Shown: positions 9,559-18,283, counted from the stretch's first letter. The stretch: DNA of 49,608 nt from a virus (IMGVR_UViG_3300033981_000316:1-49608), one strand, 5' to 3'. The notes: generated by a model from the sequence alone, not told the origin. Program-made: numbers and translations.

Positions 9559-11238
9559 TTAAGGACAAACAATTGGTGTTGGTATATCTGTAGTACATGG
9601 ATTAATATAAGCAATCAAACCATCAAGTTGAAAAATAAATCCTCCAAGATTTGTTTCATCATTTGCGTTACAGCTAAACTGATATCTTAGATTTGCATTA
9701 TATTCCATGTTAAGAGGAATGGTTCCCGCAGCAGCATTACTGTTTACATTAGTATTTATATTATCAAACTTTGGAACATAATCTCCAAGACGAACATGTG
9801 AAATAATATAGTTTAAATGTGAAGTATCATAAGCAGCTGTTCCAGAAAAAATGTTTTGTTCTGCATTTTTAACTAATGCAAAGCTTAAAGTTTTATTACT
9901 TGAAATAGATAAGAATCCAACAGTTGTTAAAATTGTACTTGTATCAGGAGCATTGTCAATCTGAGTTCTTCTATATCCTGTAGAAAATTCTTTAGTATAA
10001 TTATCATCTAATAATTCTGCAACTCCCATTACTGTAGATGGAATAACTACATTACCTTGATTAAATGTAATTAATCCAGAACCACTTGTAATAACAGACC
10101 CTGGTCCAACAGATGCAGGAGTAACAGTAGTTGATAAATAATAAGTATCAATTGGTGGAACATTTTGATATTGCCATAACAATGGTGCACCTGTTCCATC
10201 ATCAATAGGTATCATTACTTGACCTTTAAAATGCAATACATTACCAATTCTTCTTACTCTTGGTCTTAATGCATCTGTATCAGATCCAGTATAGAAACTA
10301 AAACCATCTAGGTCTACCCAACCTGTATCAAGAATCTTTGATGATACAGTATAAGCAGGTCCACCAGTTACTGTTGTAGCTATTGTGTTTGTAGTAGCTC
10401 CTGTAACTGTTACTGTTGTACCATTGTATATATCACATAATACAATCCATAAATTATTAATCACAGAAGCGATTGTACTTGCTGGTTGTATCCAAGTAGG
10501 ATATTGTGCAGCATATGTAGCAGCAGGATTTACTTTTGTAAAATCTGTACCCGCAATACACTGAGCAGTTACTGCACTTAGTAAAGATGCAGTTGATCCA
10601 GTTGCAGCATAGAATCCACACCAAACATCATTTATAAACTCTTCTAGCACTACATCTATTCCATATGAGTTTCCAGAAATAAGTGAATTAATAGGACAGT
10701 TTATTGTAAATGATGGTAATGTAAATACAGGTGCAGGAGTTGTTTCTAGTGTAGTTACTCTAACATCTAGATCATTAATCTGTAAATTAATTGTGCTTAT
10801 TTGTGTAATAAGATCACAAATTTTAGTACCCATTGCCTGGGCATATTCTGCAACAGACATTACAGTTGTTGAACCTATAACAAAACATGGTGCTACAGTA
10901 ACTAAAGTATCTGCTGTTGTTGTTCTTACAGTTGCGGATGGAGTTGCTACTGCAGTTGTTTGAGCAGTTTGCAGTGCACAAATCTTTTCAATTAAAAATT
11001 GAATTAATTCTTGAAAATTATTTGGTGCACAGCTTGAAAGATTAAAACAAGATAAATCATATCCATTAACATCTAGTAGGTCTAATACATTACAAAGCTC
11101 AGTTGCAAGCTTATGAATTACATTAGATACAGTGTCTCCAGTACATAATTTTATACAAGGAATATCTGGACCTTGCCATATCACACAGTTACTTGATATT
11201 GGACTACAAGGGCTATTATCTAAATTTAGAGGTTTCAT
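9559..11238 (-). CDS. Appendage/tail-fibre protein (559 aa)
   Basis: The N-terminus CVIWQGPDIPCIKLCTGDT matches in pattern the CVVYSGLPIECIQQVVVDT of the neighbouring 333-aa protein, so both probably attach to the same virion site. Helical segments at about 35-75 and 125-165 (ISTINLQINDLDVRVTTLE is coiled-coil-like) suggest a trimeric stalk. The C-terminal 250 residues are Thr/Val/Ser-rich beta sequence (ILDTGWVDLDGFSFYTG onward) typical of phage fibre tips. It is 11 bases from its downstream neighbour and 19 bases from the upstream Cys-rich gene. Function as an appendage is inferred. Confidence 0.6.
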   Translation of the reverse strand: MKPLNLDNSPCSPISSNCVIWQGPDIPCIKLCTGDTVSNVIHKLATELCNVLDLLDVNGYDLSCFNLSSCAPNNFQELIQFLIEKICALQTAQTTAVATPSATVRTTTADTLVTVAPCFVIGSTTVMSVAEYAQAMGTKICDLITQISTINLQINDLDVRVTTLETTPAPVFTLPSFTINCPINSLISGNSYGIDVVLEEFINDVWCGFYAATGSTASLLSAVTAQCIAGTDFTKVNPAATYAAQYPTWIQPASTIASVINNLWIVLCDIYNGTTVTVTGATTNTIATTVTGGPAYTVSSKILDTGWVDLDGFSFYTGSDTDALRPRVRRIGNVLHFKGQVMIPIDDGTGAPLLWQYQNVPPIDTYYLSTTVTPASVGPGSVITSGSGLITFNQGNVVIPSTVMGVAELLDDNYTKEFSTGYRRTQIDNAPDTSTILTTVGFLSISSNKTLSFALVKNAEQNIFSGTAAYDTSHLNYIISHVRLGDYVPKFDNINTNVNSNAAAGTIPLNMEYNANLRYQFSCNANDETNLGGFIFQLDGLIAYINPCTTDIPTPIVCP

Positions 11239-11257
11239 ATCTATAATATACTAATTA

Positions 11258-13123
11258 TTATTGAGAATTACAAGTGGTTGTTGGTGTCCCACAATTACAT
11301 GGAGCATAACCACAAGATGGAGTACTTGGGCAACATGGATTAATAGAAGTACATATATAATTTGGATCTCTCAAAGCATCCAAATCTATAAGTTCTTTTT
11401 TAATTAACCATTTATCTGTATCTTCTGGACAACAGTCAGATATTCCATATCTTAAGTATAATACTTGTTTGTAATATACTTCTGCTGATTTGCAAGATAT
11501 TTTCTCATATTTTTCAATGGTACATGCCGGTGTGTTATATCCTGGTTGAACACTTCTTCTTGGATAAATAACTGGTGGACAAGACCAAATATCTTGTTGT
11601 GTATCTTCTGTACAATCACCATAAGTTTCTATGTAGTCTGTTTCAGGATAATAAACATCCCAAACTCTCATACAGAATTTTTCAGACTGCGCTCCTGCAG
11701 CAAGTGTAAATGTTTGTACTATTAAATTACAATCAAAATAACTATATGTTTTAGATGTAGTACTATCATTTCTTACAGTAGTACAAACACAAGGATATGT
11801 TAATAAACACTCAGTGCAGTTTGTATATTCTATTTCTGGAAATACTATACCGGCATTTGTAGGATCATTAGTTTGTTGTACAGTCCAACATGTTTCTGGA
11901 CAATACTTTATTTTGATAACTGATCCTATATATTGACTTAGATCTGTATATGTTATAATTGGATCTTTAAATCCTGTACAGTCAAAAAGCTTGTAATACT
12001 CTCTTGCACATGCAATGCAATCTGTGTAAGCTGCAGTAACTGTAACTATTGTATCAGAGGGTATATCTTGTATCTCTTCTATATACCAACATCCTGGACA
12101 ATCCCCTCTAAGAATTACTTGACCTACAAAAGGACTTAAGTCTGAACTTGTGTAAACTATTGTGTTTGGATCATCACAATTTGTGAGCTTATACTTACTT
12201 GGATTTTTACAAGTAGGACAATCATCATATGCTTGAACTACAACTACATCTATTGCACAATCACAATTTGCAGTTGAATTAACTATCCAACATGTATCTG
12301 GATAATTTTCAATTTTTACTATTTGGCCAAGTATTGCATATAATCCTAGTGATAGTTTATTAGTAACAATAGGATCTTGAATACCATCACAGTCTACTAG
12401 TTCATAACACTCATCTGGGCAATTACCATTTACACATGGTCCTATATTCACAATATTAATTGGACTAGGAAATTCATTACCAATTACTGCAGGATATGTA
12501 GAGGAACATGATATTTGCTCAAGTGTTCCAGTAAGTGGTCCAGTATTTTGAACATTACCATCACAGTCTATATATAAACAATCCTTAGAATTTGCAATTA
12601 TATTATAACAATTACATGGACATTCACAGTCTTCTACATACGATAATGTTTCTGTTGTTGAATTACAGAATAAACTTGCATTAGGTGATAAAGCTACCTG
12701 ATAACATGTTGCTGGTAAATCTGTTCCTTGAAGTACTACTGACTGTCCAACATAGGCTGATAAATCTTGTGTGGTAGTAAATGGTGGTATTGAACCATCA
12801 CATGAAACTAATAAATAACAAGGATCACATTCTGCACACTCTCCAAACAATACAGAACAATCTGTATATCCAGGACCAGTTGTTGACATCCAATTACTAC
12901 CTATATTTGGATATGCAGATCCGTCTCCTACAACTTGAGTAAATAAATAACACTGGCCAGATATTAAACCATAGTAATCTCCATGAATTCCTGATGCATC
13001 ATAGACTAGTTGCTGTGGAAAAGTAAAACCATAAATTGGTGAATTATTTGCAATTGGAGGTTGAAAATATAATATTTCACCTGTGCAACATGATTCAAGT
13101 CTATAATAGTAAGGAGCAGACAT
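11258..13123 (-). CDS. Cysteine-rich repeat virion protein (621 aa)
   Basis: At least five imperfect repeats of roughly 60-80 residues follow the scheme aromatic-x-L-x-x-C-D-G, then T-x-D-L-S-x-Y-V-G-Q, then P-x-x-C-W-x-V. Copies start near CYLLVSCDG, CYELVDCDG, KYKLTNCDD and YYKLFDCTG, with degenerate copies at the N-terminus. Cysteines are very abundant, including a C-terminal run CCPSTPSCGYAPCNCG. Similar repeat proteins occur in crAss-like structural modules, but I know of no function. The regular pairs suggest disulfides or metal sites in small beta domains strung along an extended appendage. Its start overlaps the stop of the 52-aa zinc-ribbon gene. Confidence 0.65.
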   Translation of the reverse strand: MSAPYYYRLESCCTGEILYFQPPIANNSPIYGFTFPQQLVYDASGIHGDYYGLISGQCYLFTQVVGDGSAYPNIGSNWMSTTGPGYTDCSVLFGECAECDPCYLLVSCDGSIPPFTTTQDLSAYVGQSVVLQGTDLPATCYQVALSPNASLFCNSTTETLSYVEDCECPCNCYNIIANSKDCLYIDCDGNVQNTGPLTGTLEQISCSSTYPAVIGNEFPSPINIVNIGPCVNGNCPDECYELVDCDGIQDPIVTNKLSLGLYAILGQIVKIENYPDTCWIVNSTANCDCAIDVVVVQAYDDCPTCKNPSKYKLTNCDDPNTIVYTSSDLSPFVGQVILRGDCPGCWYIEEIQDIPSDTIVTVTAAYTDCIACAREYYKLFDCTGFKDPIITYTDLSQYIGSVIKIKYCPETCWTVQQTNDPTNAGIVFPEIEYTNCTECLLTYPCVCTTVRNDSTTSKTYSYFDCNLIVQTFTLAAGAQSEKFCMRVWDVYYPETDYIETYGDCTEDTQQDIWSCPPVIYPRRSVQPGYNTPACTIEKYEKISCKSAEVYYKQVLYLRYGISDCCPEDTDKWLIKKELIDLDALRDPNYICTSINPCCPSTPSCGYAPCNCGTPTTTCNSQ

Positions 13124-13281
13124 TACTTAGTGTATTTTTGTAGATCTTGTTTATTTTTACCTAATTTAAGTTGTGCTTCATATTTTCCAATACAATTAGA
13201 ACACACCTGTTGTCCGTTTGATGCTTTTCTTCTCTGACATCCACAAGACAATTTTGTTTTACAATTTGCACATACTGACAT
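13123..13281 (-). CDS. Small zinc-ribbon protein (52 aa)
   Basis: I read this short gene directly: it begins MSVCANCKTKLSCGCQRRKA and continues through GQQVCSNCIGKYEAQLKLGK. Two CxxC knuckles (C4/C7 and C27/C30) plus C13/C15 make a zinc-ribbon or zinc-knuckle likely. The start is preceded by TAAAAACCAATA, the same leader motif found before several other genes here. Its stop overlaps the ATG of the Cys-rich repeat gene (TAATG), suggesting coupled translation. Function is unknown; a metallo-scaffold or assembly role for the Cys-rich neighbours is a guess. Confidence 0.7.
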   Translation of the reverse strand: MSVCANCKTKLSCGCQRRKASNGQQVCSNCIGKYEAQLKLGKNKQDLQKYTK

Positions 13282-13301
13282 ATTATTGGTTTTTAGTTAG
13301 T

Positions 13302-13862
13302 TTAACAATTTGTACAAGACAATTTATTTAAAAGCTTTAAAGCATAGTTGTATAAAGCCATTCCTTTCTGTGGCTCATGACAAAACTCTACTTTAGATTT
13401 TGCAGCTTGAAGATACATAAATATTAATCTAAGCTCCTCTAGCTTCTGTTGTATTTTAAATGGTGGTTCACATGCTGCTACATCAACATCACAAAGTATT
13501 TTGTAATATTTATTTAGGGCATGTGTTACCCTTAAATGATTATATTCTACATAAACTGTTTCATTAGGTGAAACACTATATTTTATAATATAAATACCAT
13601 CTGGTAAATTATAATATGAAGTTCCACAGTCTACAGTTTGTAGTTGTAAATCACAAGCAGTTATGGTAGCAGATCCTGTAGTATAAAAATTTGTAGCATC
13701 TATTTGATTAGAATATCCAAATCCTGGAACAGTAATGTTCAAGGTAGGACATACTACAGGTATTGCAGGATTTGCTGTTTGATACACACTTGTGTCAAGT
13801 AATTTAAGAACACATTCATTCATTACTTGAGGCACCTCTAAACTTAATACATGATTTGCCAT
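13302..13862 (-). CDS. Conserved structural-module protein (186 aa)
   Basis: The N-terminal two thirds are beta-rich with an immunoglobulin-like feel (LPDGIYIIKYSVSPNETVYV), and the C-terminal 55 residues are helical (IQQKLEELRLIFMYLQAAKS), ending in CTNC. It contains about a dozen cysteines, like its downstream neighbours. The protein follows the terminator at 13876-13910 and precedes the small zinc-ribbon gene, so it opens the Cys-rich appendage unit. I do not recognise a named family; an adaptor between tail and appendages is a reasonable inference. Confidence 0.55.
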   Translation of the reverse strand: MANHVLSLEVPQVMNECVLKLLDTSVYQTANPAIPVVCPTLNITVPGFGYSNQIDATNFYTTGSATITACDLQLQTVDCGTSYYNLPDGIYIIKYSVSPNETVYVEYNHLRVTHALNKYYKILCDVDVAACEPPFKIQQKLEELRLIFMYLQAAKSKVEFCHEPQKGMALYNYALKLLNKLSCTNC

Positions 13863-13875
13863 AACTATGTTTTAT

Positions 13876-13910
13876 AAAAAAGGGAGAGGAGTATAAACTC
13901 TCTCTCCCCT
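13876..13910 (-). terminator. Strong intrinsic terminator after the 547-aa structural gene
   Basis: On the minus strand GGGAGAG, a bulged A, GAGT, loop TTAT, then ACTC and CTCTCCC, followed by TTTTTT. It closely resembles the terminator after the major capsid gene, which suggests that these two genes end abundant, discrete transcripts. Confidence 0.92.
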
Positions 13911-13934
13911 TATATATTTATTAACGTTTAACTA

Positions 13935-15578
13935 TTAGATTCCACACTGAGCTGGAAGAGCTGGAAACTCAATAGCTGAGCATGTAGACTCACAACTAAA
14001 TGTTTCAATCTCACAAACTCCACAGTTATTTAACCAATCAGTAGTAGCAGTAACAAATGCAGCACCACTTGCAGGAGAAGTAAAGATAACTTCTAACAAG
14101 TATTGGTCATTGTCAAATGTACCGGTAGGATTGTTAAATCTTGGAACACTGTGTTGCAAGTAAGTTTTGTAATAAAGTGCTTGTCTGTTGATAGCATTTA
14201 CTATTTGGTTACCTTGTGTAATCTCTCTGATACGGAAATCTGAAGAGAAGAAGTTTTGTCTGTAAGACTCAGAAAGAATCACATCTCTAAGAACTGTTTC
14301 TCCAAGACCCATAGCTTGGCTACCAAGACACTCATTAACTACACAAAGACCTTCAAACTGACAAGGATCTCCATTAAGATCTACTTCACTTGGATACAAG
14401 TTAATTGGTTGTTTCTCATAGAAGTCAGAAATTTGGAAAGTACAATCTCCAAATCTTGTATCTACATAAGCACCATTAAGAATTAAACCTGCACATGCAC
14501 CAGCAGTATGTCCTGGAGATACATAGTTATTCCAAGTATCAGCACCAACTGAAGCTAAGAAAGCTGCATCTGTTCCTGGAGCATACCAGATAACACCTGC
14601 CTCATCCTGAATAGCAATTTGGAAGAATGGAGATACAATTGGAGAGTTTAATAGATCATTAGCCCAAAGGATCATAACTTCAGTAGAATCTACTGCAGTT
14701 GGAGCAATAGCTCCTGCTGGACAGCATCCTGTATAAGCAGATGCAGTATAGTATGCATTGTGATCTAAGAATCTTAGAGCAGGAGAACCTTTAACATCTA
14801 AACGAAGATAGTAAGTCTCACCACATAAGAATTCTTTACAACAGTTAGTTCCAGAAATAACTGGAGCAATTGCAGTTGTAACAGTTAATACATCAATAGT
14901 AGCATCATTGTTACCTGCATCAATAGTTAATGTATCACCAATTGTATATCCTTTACCAGGAGAAAGAAGTGCAACAGCAGTTACTACACCAAGACCATTT
15001 GCATTAAATTCTACAATTGCACCTGTACCTGTACCACCAGTTACACCAGCAGTAGAAGTACCAGCTGGATATCCAGTACCACCAACTAATGATCCTGCAT
15101 CAAGAGTAAGAACACCACCACCTGCACTAGCATAAGTAGAACCAACGTGTACTACATTGTTAGTAGGAGTACAAGGCTCTACATCATAAAATCTAGATAC
15201 ATACTTAGGGTTAACAACTTTAGACTTATTAGTCTCTTGATAACCACCAATGAATGGACTAACTTTATCTTTACAATAGATAGTAGATCCTGCAAGATAA
15301 AGAGGACAACATTCAGTTGCTGTACTAGGAACAACAGAAAGATTAGTTTTAGTATCAAACCAACCAACATAGTTATTCTCAAGACTACCAAATGAAGAAG
15401 TTGCTGCAACTGCCAACTGATTTAATGCATAAGTTGGGCGACTTGCAGTTGATAAAAATCCACCAGTAGCAGATGCATTACCTAATGCACCTCCACTTGG
15501 ATTAGTGATAGCTACAGGACCAATTGTGGCTCCTGTTGCCAAAAACGTTTTTCTAAACGCGTGATTAAAATAAGCCAT
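13935..15578 (-). CDS. Probable abundant virion structural protein (547 aa)
   Basis: Begins MAYFNHAFRKTFLATGATIG, an N-terminus I recognise as conserved in crAss-like structural modules. The middle (residues about 150-225) is Gly/Thr/Ala-rich with a short repeated pattern, and the C-terminal part is mixed alpha/beta with CEIETFSCESTCS near the end. Codon choice is richer in GC-ending codons than in neighbours, and the gene has its own 78-base AT-rich leader and a strong terminator, as does the capsid gene; I infer high expression. A capsid-auxiliary or tail structural role is likely, but the exact position in the virion is not clear. Confidence 0.6.
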   Translation of the reverse strand: MAYFNHAFRKTFLATGATIGPVAITNPSGGALGNASATGGFLSTASRPTYALNQLAVAATSSFGSLENNYVGWFDTKTNLSVVPSTATECCPLYLAGSTIYCKDKVSPFIGGYQETNKSKVVNPKYVSRFYDVEPCTPTNNVVHVGSTYASAGGGVLTLDAGSLVGGTGYPAGTSTAGVTGGTGTGAIVEFNANGLGVVTAVALLSPGKGYTIGDTLTIDAGNNDATIDVLTVTTAIAPVISGTNCCKEFLCGETYYLRLDVKGSPALRFLDHNAYYTASAYTGCCPAGAIAPTAVDSTEVMILWANDLLNSPIVSPFFQIAIQDEAGVIWYAPGTDAAFLASVGADTWNNYVSPGHTAGACAGLILNGAYVDTRFGDCTFQISDFYEKQPINLYPSEVDLNGDPCQFEGLCVVNECLGSQAMGLGETVLRDVILSESYRQNFFSSDFRIREITQGNQIVNAINRQALYYKTYLQHSVPRFNNPTGTFDNDQYLLEVIFTSPASGAAFVTATTDWLNNCGVCEIETFSCESTCSAIEFPALPAQCGI

Positions 15579-15608
15579 TTTTTTTATAATTTAATTAAAC
15601 AAAGAATA

Positions 15609-15623
15609 TACTATAATATAGTA
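15609..15623. promoter_or_regulatory. Inverted repeat in the leader of the 547-aa gene
   Basis: TACTATAATATAGTA is a perfect palindrome (seven-base arms) between the ferritin stop and the next start codon, with a T-run on the minus strand before it. It may be an operator or part of a promoter for this probably highly expressed gene. Confidence 0.35.
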
Positions 15624-15656
15624 AAAAATTTTATAATAACAAAAAAAGCTAGAAAA

Positions 15657-16286
15657 TTATCCAGCTACTTCTGCCATATCATTATCTAATAGTCTTAAAG
15701 CTAATGGATCTGTACCAAATGTTCTTAGTTTATCCATCCAAGTTTGCATCTTATCATGCTCTTCAACTTGTTCTTTTAAGTATCCTAAACATAATTCATA
15801 AAGAATATGATCCTTATTTGACATTGCAAAATCTGCCATTTTTTTAATTTGAGTAGATACTTCTATCTCATGCTCATAAGATAACCTTACAATTTCTGGA
15901 AGACTTCCTGAAAAATCTTGTTGTGGTTGATCTAATCTTGGAGTTAATGGTTGTACTCCAAATGATAATAAATACTTACGTGCAATATCAGCATGAGTTA
16001 ATTCTTCATCTGAATACTTTCTCCATAGAGCAGCAGCACCTTTGAATCCTTTTTCATCTAACCACATTGTCATTGACATATAAATTCTAGAAGAATACTC
16101 TTCTTGTTGAATTCTATAATTTAAATAGTCAACAGCATTATCTGTAATTAATGGGTTCATAGTAGCTACATCTGGAACTTCTTTTGATGCACCAGAACTT
16201 GGTTTATCAATACTAGGAATTCCTGTAGATGGCGGAAGTTTTACTACACTTGTATCTAATCTTTTTAATAATCTTTTCTGTTCCAT
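15657..16286 (-). CDS. Ferritin (209 aa) with complete ferroxidase-site pattern and N-terminal extension
   Basis: Residues about 48-190 align by eye along the whole four-helix ferritin domain. Helix A has E62 in QEEYSSRIYMSM, helix B has E95-L-T-H98 in SDEELTHAD, helix C has E140 in YEHEIEV, and helix D has Q173 and E176 in KEQVEEHDKM. These match the diiron ligands of E. coli FtnA (E17, E50, H53, E94, Q127, E130). The first 45 residues are a Pro/Ser/Lys-rich extension absent from ordinary ferritins, possibly a virion-targeting tail. The gene is 6 bases from the adaptor gene and inside the structural block. Activity would be Fe(II) oxidation and storage. Fold and site are well supported; a virion role is inferred from position. 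Confidence 0.9.
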   Translation of the reverse strand: MEQKRLLKRLDTSVVKLPPSTGIPSIDKPSSGASKEVPDVATMNPLITDNAVDYLNYRIQQEEYSSRIYMSMTMWLDEKGFKGAAALWRKYSDEELTHADIARKYLLSFGVQPLTPRLDQPQQDFSGSLPEIVRLSYEHEIEVSTQIKKMADFAMSNKDHILYELCLGYLKEQVEEHDKMQTWMDKLRTFGTDPLALRLLDNDMAEVAG

Positions 16287-16292
16287 TTTATA

Positions 16293-16994
16293 TTAGTTGT
16301 TTCTTTCAGCAGTTTCTGTACCTCTAGAGAATTGGTTTCCAGATTCAATATCTCCAGCTATAATACTAACTGCCTCATCTATTATTACTTCTATTATATC
16401 ATCTTTAAATTCACACTCTACATTTGCAGTAGACTGAACCCCTGTATATGGATCTACACAACCATCAATTTGTATCTTTCTAGGTTGTCTATAGTATGTA
16501 AGATCTACTTCAGAGATATTAAAGTCATTATTTGTGTAGACATTAATTCTGTCATCTATAAGTGTAGCAAATGTTTCCGCCCATTCAAAACTTGGTTGTT
16601 TTAATTTATCTCTTAAAAGTACAGATACATTACCTTCTTCTGCAAGATATACTACCATCCTTCTTTTATCACAGCAATCCTTTTGTGCATATACATCTAC
16701 TCTTTTCCATTGTAAATAATCTTGAGGAATGCTTAAGAATGAATAGTCTCCTTTATCAGTTAATCCACCAATAGTAGTTTTATAAAGAAGAACTTGTAAG
16801 TCATCCTTTCTCCGGGTAGATTGCTCATCACCTTCTTTAACAATATTAATACCGTGCAACTGCCTTCTAGACCATTCTACTTGGGCTTTATTAAATGCCT
16901 CTACTACCTGCCAACATTCTATGTTGTCGTAGTCTTGGCTATCTAATTTATTTAGCCTTTGCTTAATCTTTACAGTTATAGTACTATTTAACAT
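16293..16994 (-). CDS. Head-tail adaptor/ring protein of crAss-like phages (233 aa)
   Basis: The N-terminal helical part (IKQRLNKLDSQDYDNIECWQ, then VVEAFNKAQVEWSRRQLHG) followed by a beta domain (SFLSIPQDYLQWKRVDVYA) and a C-terminal helix (IIEVIIDEAVSIIAGDIES) is the arrangement of P22 gp4-like or crAss-like adaptor proteins that bind under the portal. It lies 3 bases downstream of the last basic cargo-like gene and 6 bases upstream of the ferritin gene. I am fairly sure of the adaptor class, less of its exact ring. Confidence 0.7.
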   Translation of the reverse strand: MLNSTITVKIKQRLNKLDSQDYDNIECWQVVEAFNKAQVEWSRRQLHGINIVKEGDEQSTRRKDDLQVLLYKTTIGGLTDKGDYSFLSIPQDYLQWKRVDVYAQKDCCDKRRMVVYLAEEGNVSVLLRDKLKQPSFEWAETFATLIDDRINVYTNNDFNISEVDLTYYRQPRKIQIDGCVDPYTGVQSTANVECEFKDDIIEVIIDEAVSIIAGDIESGNQFSRGTETAERNN

Positions 16995-16996
16995 TA

Positions 16997-17491
16997 CTAT
17001 CTATTTTTAGCAATTTTCTTTAAAGTCTTTGCAAGAGCTTTTCTCTTAGGAGTACAAGTAGGTTTAGTCATTGGAGTACAATATCCTTTGTGCGCAGGAT
17101 TAATTGCCTTTTGAATCCACTTCTTATCAGTTGACCCACCTTTTTTAGCTTTAAACATTGGTTTATCTTCAACAGGTGCTGGGGGCGTAGAAGTTTTTGG
17201 AACTCCTCTTAAAACTCCTTTTAAAGTTCTTGTTTCCTTAGCTCTTTCAGGCTCACCATAATTTTTTTTAACTACTGTTTTATAGTTACCATCTGGAGAA
17301 TAAAACTTCATCTTTGCTTCTTTTGGTGCTTTATCACTTAAAGCTCCTCCATTATCAAATTTAGTTCTTGCAGGTTCTCTTTTACCTATAGGAGTATAGC
17401 CTTGATCTTTAGCAGATCTAATCTTACCAGGATATCCTCTCTGTACTTTTACAGATGCTCCAAACTTTGCAGTAGTCTTTTTAGTTGCCAT
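16997..17491 (-). CDS. Basic Lys-rich protein, possible virion cargo (164 aa)
   Basis: The protein is highly basic and low in hydrophobic residues, so it is probably largely disordered apart from short segments. It contains FDNGGAL at about 46-52 and FKAKKGGSTDKKW at about 113-125, the latter a version of the KKGG motif repeated through this gene cluster, and it ends KALAKTLKKIAKNR. A CTPMTKPTCTP segment near the C-terminus has two cysteines. It belongs to a run of short basic proteins between the capsid and adaptor genes. Packaging with or condensation of DNA, or ejection as cargo, is inferred from composition and position. Confidence 0.6.
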   Translation of the reverse strand: MATKKTTAKFGASVKVQRGYPGKIRSAKDQGYTPIGKREPARTKFDNGGALSDKAPKEAKMKFYSPDGNYKTVVKKNYGEPERAKETRTLKGVLRGVPKTSTPPAPVEDKPMFKAKKGGSTDKKWIQKAINPAHKGYCTPMTKPTCTPKRKALAKTLKKIAKNR

Positions 17492-17495
17492 GACT

Positions 17496-17534
17496 TTACT
17501 TTTTTACTTTACCTTTATTTCTACAGCTACACAT
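17496..17534 (-). CDS. Possible 12-residue basic micro-ORF
   Basis: Between the 112-aa and 164-aa basic genes an ATG-initiated reading frame encodes MCSCRNKGKVKK, starting 2 bases after the upstream stop. Composition fits the cluster, but the length is too short to trust; it could be spacer sequence. Confidence 0.2.
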   Translation of the reverse strand: MCSCRNKGKVKK

Positions 17535-17536
17535 GA

Positions 17537-17875
17537 TTATTTCTTTTTAGAGCCACCTTTTTTCATGTAACCCATTTTATTTCTAACAGCTGTTGGTAAT
17601 TTAGACAATCCAACTTTTCCTGCAGGAACTGGTTTAAGTGATCCACCAGTAGCCATTTTTTTAACAGCACCACCTTTCTTCATAGTAGGGTTAGTTCCCA
17701 TTTGATTCTTAGAAATATCTGTGTTACCATTAGTAGGGCGCATTGGTAGGCCATTTAATGGAATACCGTAGTTATAATCTGTAGCTCCACCTTTAGCCAT
17801 CTTTTTTACTTTCTTAACAGGACCACCAGCTTTCATTTTGCCGCAACCCATTTTACAAGTTTTCATAGTTTTCAT
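17537..17875 (-). CDS. Basic protein with five GG-motif repeats (112 aa)
   Basis: Five copies of a short motif are visible: KMKAGGPVKK, KMAKGGATDY, TMKKGGAVKK, KMATGGSLKP and YMKKGGSKKK at the C-terminus. A CKMGCGK segment sits near the N-terminus. Between the motifs the sequence is Pro/Asn/Gly-rich and likely disordered. The consensus is (M/A)KxGG(S/A/P) flanked by lysines, the same as single copies in neighbouring proteins and in the zincin-containing protein at the left edge. DNA binding or a processing/interaction signal is inferred; there is no recognised fold. Confidence 0.6.
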   Translation of the reverse strand: MKTMKTCKMGCGKMKAGGPVKKVKKMAKGGATDYNYGIPLNGLPMRPTNGNTDISKNQMGTNPTMKKGGAVKKMATGGSLKPVPAGKVGLSKLPTAVRNKMGYMKKGGSKKK

Positions 17876-17893
17876 AGTAATATATATAATAAG

Positions 17894-18283
17894 TTAACAA
17901 TTCCACTTTCTTAAAGACTTGTTGATTCTAGAGTTAGGATCATTAGCAGTCTTTGAGCTTGTTAGTTTTTTCTTCATACCAGACATTCTAGCACAAAAGC
18001 TTTTTCTTCTATTGGCATCTTTACTTCCAGCTTTTAGTTTAGAAGGTTTAGTAGTTACTGCTGTCTGAAGTTTACTTCCTGGATTTTCTCTTCTATAAGA
18101 AGCAACTCCTTTAGCATTAAGACCTCCTTCTGGATTCTTACCTTCTTTTCTTTGCCATGCTGGAGTAGAGCCACCTTTCTTCATTTTATGATCTGAGTCT
18201 CTCATTATAGAGCCATCAGGCATTACATGATAACCTTTTGGTATATTAAGAGCAGCTTTCATTAATTTTGAATTCCTTGCCAT
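17894..18283 (-). CDS. Basic protein with C-terminal DUF6321-like motif (129 aa)
   Basis: The last 40 residues contain KSFCARMSGMKKKLTSSKT, then NDPNSRINKSLRKWNC, a signature I recall from a short domain (DUF6321-like) spread among environmental tailed phages, often in structural or packaging-adjacent genes. An HKMKKGGSTPAWQR segment near residue 35 carries the GG motif of this cluster. The rest is basic and low in hydrophobics. The start is 2 bases downstream of the 56-aa gene's stop. Function is unknown; the two conserved cysteines could bind metal. Confidence 0.65.
   Translation of the reverse strand: MARNSKLMKAALNIPKGYHVMPDGSIMRDSDHKMKKGGSTPAWQRKEGKNPEGGLNAKGVASYRRENPGSKLQTAVTTKPSKLKAGSKDANRRKSFCARMSGMKKKLTSSKTANDPNSRINKSLRKWNC

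Noticed and set aside
14908-15395. Plus-strand reading frames inside the 547-aa gene
   Set aside because: They are antisense shadows of a long, well-supported gene and have no start signals or plausible protein features.
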